A stretch of 64,000 nucleotides of DNA, from assembly GCA_965243095.1 (NCBI GenBank), contig OZ251530.1, forward strand, positions 1,240,001 to 1,304,000, read 5' to 3'. The notes under the pieces are model-generated. The model was not told where the DNA came from. It searched no databases and worked only from the letters and a program-made list of their open reading frames with translations. The stretch comes from VXYL01 sp965243095 (GTDB taxonomy: Bacteria > Pseudomonadota > Gammaproteobacteria > Pseudomonadales > Azotimanducaceae). This document shows positions 60,691 through 64,000 of the stretch, in pieces. Position 1 is the stretch's first letter; each line of letters begins with the position of its first letter. The position numbers and the translations under genes are program-made.

Positions 60691-62141
60691 AGCTCGGCTT
60701 CGACACCGTAGTTGCTCGCATCGCCTTGGCCAAGCTGCCGGAGGGCACCAGCCACGGCGAGGTCCCGTTGGCAAAGGACGTGTACCTGCCACGGTCCCAC
60801 CTGAAGGCCTTTGGGCCGGACGTTCTGTTGGTCACCGGCGGGCGCGGCTCTGGCAAGACGTTCTGGTGGAGTGCGCTGCGGGATGGCGAGGTGCGCCGGT
60901 TGATAGCGAACTCCGGCGAACGGACAGCCCTGAGCGAGAACACGGAGGTGCGTGCTGGGTTCGGCGTGAAGCCAGCGCCGGACGATTACCCTAGTGTCGA
61001 TGCGTTGCGCTCGCTCCGCACCAGCCGGGAACCACGGCACATCTGGCGCACTGTGTTGGCTTGGCAACTGGCAACGGGATCGGAACATCCGTTGGCGAGC
61101 CACACATCGTGGGAAAGCCGCGCTAACTTCGTAGCCAACAACGCGGAAGCGCTGGACAGGTTTCTGCAGAAGCGGGACACCGAGTACGACAGGAAGGGTG
61201 TGCATTTCCTGCTCCTTTTCGATGGGCTGGATCGGTGCGCCCAAGATTGGAAGGGAATGAACAAGCTGGTCGCCGCATTGCTGCAAGTCGCCTTGGAAAT
61301 GCGCTCGTACAGGCGGATCCGCGTGAAGGTGTTTCTGCGTTCCGATCAAGCCAGCGACGAAGCCATAGCGGCTTTTCCCGACGCCTCAAAGGTGTTGGCG
61401 ACGAAAGGCGAACTCACCTGGCCCACCCGCGAACTCTACGGCCTGCTGTGGCACTGCTTGGCCAACGGTTACTACGGCGATGTCTTCCGCCGGTACTTGG
61501 GGGATGGTTGGAGATCGGTGCAAACGACACTTGACACCGTGTACCCAGTGCCGCGGCATTTGGTGGCGAACGAAGACCTCCAGCGCACAAAGTTCCACGG
61601 CCTCGCTGGCACACGCATGGCTGGCGGTTTCCGGCGCACCAGCCCGTATGCTTGGATTCGGGATCACCTAGCCGACGCCCAGCGTTGTGTCAGTGCCCGT
61701 TCCTTCCTCGCCGCAGTGCGCGCCGCGGCACACCACGCGGAACAAGAGCATCGCGATCATGCCTATGCTCTGCATTCCGACAGCATCATCCACGGTGTAC
61801 AGGAAGCCTCAAAGATCCGCGTAAGCGAGATGCGGGAGGACTACCCATGGATCGATAGCGTGATGCGTCCCCTGCGCCGCATGAGTGTTCCGTCGGATTT
61901 CAAACCAATCGCCGAACGCTGGCAAGAAAGCCGGTTGGTGGAGCGCCTTGCCGAGACCGGCGAACTACCGCCACGCCACCTAGCGGACGGTGTGGATGGC
62001 GTTAGGTGGGATCTGGAAGCCCAAGGCGTCTTCCAACGTCTGCTCGACGGACGCGTGAACATCCCAGACGTTTACCGTATTGGCTACGGGTTGGGAAGAC
62101 GTGGTGGAGTGCGACCGCTCGTGGCACGGCCCGGTTCGTGA
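60687..62141 (+). CDS. STAND/KAP-like P-loop ATPase
   Basis: 484 residues. Walker A TGGRGSGKTFWW (residues 50-60), Walker B VHFLLLFDGLDRCA (residues ~172-185) in which D-x-LDR is typical of STAND/KAP-type or AAA ATPases. Later blocks KVFLRSDQASDE and RMAGGFRRTSPYAWIRDHLADAQ. The C-terminal ~180 residues are helical, unassigned. GTG start overlaps the ParA-like stop. Third gene of the cassette; role unknown. Confidence 0.75.
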   Translation: MKLGFDTVVARIALAKLPEGTSHGEVPLAKDVYLPRSHLKAFGPDVLLVTGGRGSGKTFWWSALRDGEVRRLIANSGERTALSENTEVRAGFGVKPAPDDYPSVDALRSLRTSREPRHIWRTVLAWQLATGSEHPLASHTSWESRANFVANNAEALDRFLQKRDTEYDRKGVHFLLLFDGLDRCAQDWKGMNKLVAALLQVALEMRSYRRIRVKVFLRSDQASDEAIAAFPDASKVLATKGELTWPTRELYGLLWHCLANGYYGDVFRRYLGDGWRSVQTTLDTVYPVPRHLVANEDLQRTKFHGLAGTRMAGGFRRTSPYAWIRDHLADAQRCVSARSFLAAVRAAAHHAEQEHRDHAYALHSDSIIHGVQEASKIRVSEMREDYPWIDSVMRPLRRMSVPSDFKPIAERWQESRLVERLAETGELPPRHLADGVDGVRWDLEAQGVFQRLLDGRVNIPDVYRIGYGLGRRGGVRPLVARPGS

Positions 62142-62186
62142 ACTGGGTCGAATGGCAGGCGAGGGGTTGGGTGCCATTGCAGTCTC

Positions 62187-63092
62187 TTAATCCGCGACCG
62201 CCCGCGGCAGCGGATACACCTGCGAGCGGTACGGGCTGCCGAACCCCGCCAACCGCTTGAACAGTGCCGGATCGGCGCAATCGTCGGCAAGCTCCCTAGG
62301 GAAGTGGTTCGGAATGTCGTCCTGCGGCAGGATCGCCATGTGCCGGTAGAAGTAGGAGAGGGTCAGCCGCAGGCCGGGCGTCTTCTTGGGAAACGCGCCG
62401 TGCCACAGGGCGCCGTGGAAGGCGATGAGCGAGCCGCGCGGGCACTCCACCGCAACCGCCTCCGCAACGCACTCCGGCAGCGGCGGCAGGGCTTTGCGCC
62501 GATGCGAACCCGGCACGCACGCGAACGCGCCGCCCTCGCGGGTGTAGTCCGTCAGGCACCAGTTGCAGTTGGCGTTCAGCGCGTTGTCGCCCCACGGCAA
62601 CGGGATGCCGGCTTGGTCGGCGTGCAGGCCCAAGGACTCACCGTAGCCTTCGCCCGCCCACTTCACGAAACAGTTGTGCGAGCTGAAACGGGCAGGGCTG
62701 GTGCGCGCGGCATCGCCACCCGCGCCGAACAGGTGGTCGATGAGCGCCGTGGCCACTGGATTCACCGCCAGATCGCGGAACACGCGGTGGTAGGTGCATA
62801 GCCGCATCAACTGGAACTGGCTCGGCTCCGCGCCGGAGATGCGCTCCAAGAACCCGCGAAAGCCGCCGTAGTCGAGCGGGCGTTCCGGCCCTTCCTCCAC
62901 CGAGAACCTGCAGCCGACCAGCTCCTCGGATTTGTCGAGCAGCCGTTGCACCAGCTCGTCGATCATCGCCGCCGACACGCCCGTCACCTCCGGCGGCACC
63001 ACGGCATAGCCCTGCTCGTCCAACTGCGCCAAGTACGGCGTCAGATCCAGCAGGCCGCTATCCGCGGCGGGTGTTCCAGCGGGGTTGTCCAC
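62187..63092 (-). CDS. Phytanoyl-CoA dioxygenase (PhyH) family protein
   Basis: 301 residues. Fe(II)/2-oxoglutarate oxygenase with HxD in LGLHADQAGIPLPWG, distal His in FHGALWHGAFPKKTPGLRL and an Arg for the cosubstrate in RLTLSYFYR. Substrate unknown; family hydroxylates lipids, ectoine, and others. GTG start chosen at 63092 with GAAGG upstream. It converges with the cassette's third gene, about 45 bases between ends. Confidence 0.86.
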   Translation of the reverse strand: MDNPAGTPAADSGLLDLTPYLAQLDEQGYAVVPPEVTGVSAAMIDELVQRLLDKSEELVGCRFSVEEGPERPLDYGGFRGFLERISGAEPSQFQLMRLCTYHRVFRDLAVNPVATALIDHLFGAGGDAARTSPARFSSHNCFVKWAGEGYGESLGLHADQAGIPLPWGDNALNANCNWCLTDYTREGGAFACVPGSHRRKALPPLPECVAEAVAVECPRGSLIAFHGALWHGAFPKKTPGLRLTLSYFYRHMAILPQDDIPNHFPRELADDCADPALFKRLAGFGSPYRSQVYPLPRAVAD

Positions 63093-63209
63093 CGACCTTC
63101 GCCCTCCCAAAGCAAGCGTCTCAGGCAACAGTATGTGCCGGCGGCGCGATCGAAAGCGGTTGCCGGCGGCTGAGATCGCCTCGCGGCTTCGCAATACAGT
63201 GCATGCGTT

Positions 63210-63847
63210 TCAATCGCACTGTGTGATGGCCTTGGCTCTCTTCTGCCGTTCCAATAGGTCGGTGACCAGTCCCTCGGCTACGCGCCGAACTGAGTCCCGT
63301 ATGTCCTGCTTCGCGGTCGTGGCCCCGACGGATCCGTAGTGGCCTCTTCTCGCCAGCACCAGCTCACTGTTCCCGAAGCCCATGACGGAGTTTCTGCCGC
63401 CTGTGGTGTAGATCACCAAGTGTTCTGGGCCCGTGCAATCCACTGTAATGAAAGTGCCTAGTTGTCCCTTCGACCATACACGCCCTGTCTGGATCCGTCC
63501 CGAAGGAACTCGCCTTCGGCTGTCCGCTGGAGGCTCTCCTCGTCTGCGCCTGCGCCGCACTCGTAAGCGGAGAAGACTCCAACGTAGACCTCTTCTTCGT
63601 CCAGTTGCCGCAGTGCATCTTCCGCGTCCACGCAAGCTTGCAAGAGGGCATCAGATCGGTCGCCTATCCGCGCGAGCCAACCGGAGGCCGCGTTCGCCTC
63701 ATCCTCCACAGCGGCACTTTGCTCGTTCTCTCCTTCGTCCGACCCGTCGTGGTCCGGCACCCATCGGTGCTGGGGATCGCCCCGCGGCGTCCCCGCCAGC
63801 AGCAGTGATGTCGCGATTGCCACCGCTATTGCGCTTCCTCGGTTCAT
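63210..63847 (-). pseudogene. Exported protein of unknown family, frameshifted
   Basis: Reading begins MNRGSAIAVAIATSLLLAG (signal peptide) and continues through LARIGDRSDALLQACVDAEDALRQLDEEEVYVGVFSAYEC to about 63490, where it shifts to a second frame RVWSKGQLGTFITVDCTGPEHLVIYTTGG, GNSELVLARRGHYG, ending RQKRAKAITQCD at 63210. A one-base indel near 63480-63500 joins them to about 212 residues. Domain not recognised. Both halves keep normal coding character. Confidence 0.6.
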
Positions 63848-63909
63848 GATGTCGTTCTACACGGGCGAAGTCTCAACCCTAGACGACCGTACACCCAATG
63901 TCCACCGCC

Positions 63910-63926
63910 CTGCCGCAATGCGGCAG
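63910..63926. terminator. Short perfect hairpin between two minus-strand genes
   Basis: CTGCCGCAATGCGGCAG: a 6-bp stem (CTGCCG/CGGCAG) with a 5-base loop. It lies about 20 bases downstream of a putative gene end at 63944; no T-run. Confidence 0.4.
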
Positions 63927-63943
63927 CCGGCCCGGTTGCGCCG

Positions 63944-64000
63944 TCAGCGCAGGTTGGGCAGGTCCTCGGGAGGCACTAGCACTTCGAGGCTTCTGGCCTG
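63944..64000 (-). CDS. C-terminal tail of a partial gene
   Basis: An open frame on the minus strand reads QARSLEVLVPPEDLPNLR and stops at 63944-63946. Only 18 residues are visible and no family can be named. Its frame character (high GC at third positions) and the hairpin after the stop support a real end of gene, weakly. Confidence 0.4.
   Translation of the reverse strand, partial: QARSLEVLVPPEDLPNLR

Overview
The window is high-GC DNA, roughly two thirds G+C by eye, packed with short-gap or overlapping operons. The block rpoE - rseA/mucA - rseB/mucB - rseC/mucC - lepA - rnc - era points to Gammaproteobacteria, and the fab, pyrH-frr and thrS genes fit. Two PhyH-type dioxygenases, an FGly sulfatase, a DUF35/thiolase pair, a beta-propeller glycosidase-like protein and a dispersed palindromic repeat suggest a marine or host-associated lineage with a reshuffled genome; that is inference. 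Expected neighbours are missing at several loci: plsX/fabH before fabD, rpsB/tsf before pyrH, lepB between lepA and rnc, infC after thrS.

Layout. 1-8177 (minus): an SDR and two ABC exporter half-transporters lead into fabD, fabG, a membrane protein and acpP. 8262-12248: a truncated sulfatase, a lower-GC membrane protein and the intact sulfatase, arranged as a duplication around an insertion. 12256-22271 (minus): an apparent operon of a DUF4212/SSS symporter, a pterin carbinolamine dehydratase, three more members of the same GT-C-like membrane family and a DUF1499 protein. The large membrane proteins carry zero, one or two copies of a C-terminal module of about 125 residues. 22359-23936: hipBA. 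24102-26113: selB followed by selC (tRNA-Sec). 26146-34415: metabolic genes, including a frameshifted PhyH, a di-heme peroxidase-like protein, an aldo/keto reductase, a glycosidase-like protein, a double MmcQ/YjbR protein and the thiolase/DUF35 pair. 34601-39177: thrS with a coupled upstream ORF, arfB, a metallophosphoesterase, frr and pyrH.

39211-43126 is a probable accessory pair (TrlF-like PHP/ATPase and an AlbA_2/Schlafen-type protein) directly upstream of pyrH. 43488-50408 is the sigma-E and lepA-rnc-era block, in which RNase III has a very charged N-terminal extension. 50636-56914 (minus) is a poorly described assembly: a TolQ/MotA-like channel, an actin/Hsp70-like protein, two TolR-like proteins with vWA domains, and two envelope proteins. 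A retropepsin-like gene lies inside it on the other strand. 56992-58803 is a decayed vWA gene ending in a palindromic repeat. 58991-62141 is a tight three-gene cassette: a HEPN-like protein, a ParA-type ATPase with a KGGVGR Walker A, and a STAND/KAP-like ATPase. It is the best candidate for an undescribed defence-type system. The window ends with a PhyH gene, a frameshifted exported protein and the tail of a partial gene.

Three genes show single-base frameshifts (26146, 56992 and 63210 regions). They may be real decay or assembly indels; the vWA gene, with three shifts plus a repeat at its end, is the most convincing true pseudogene.
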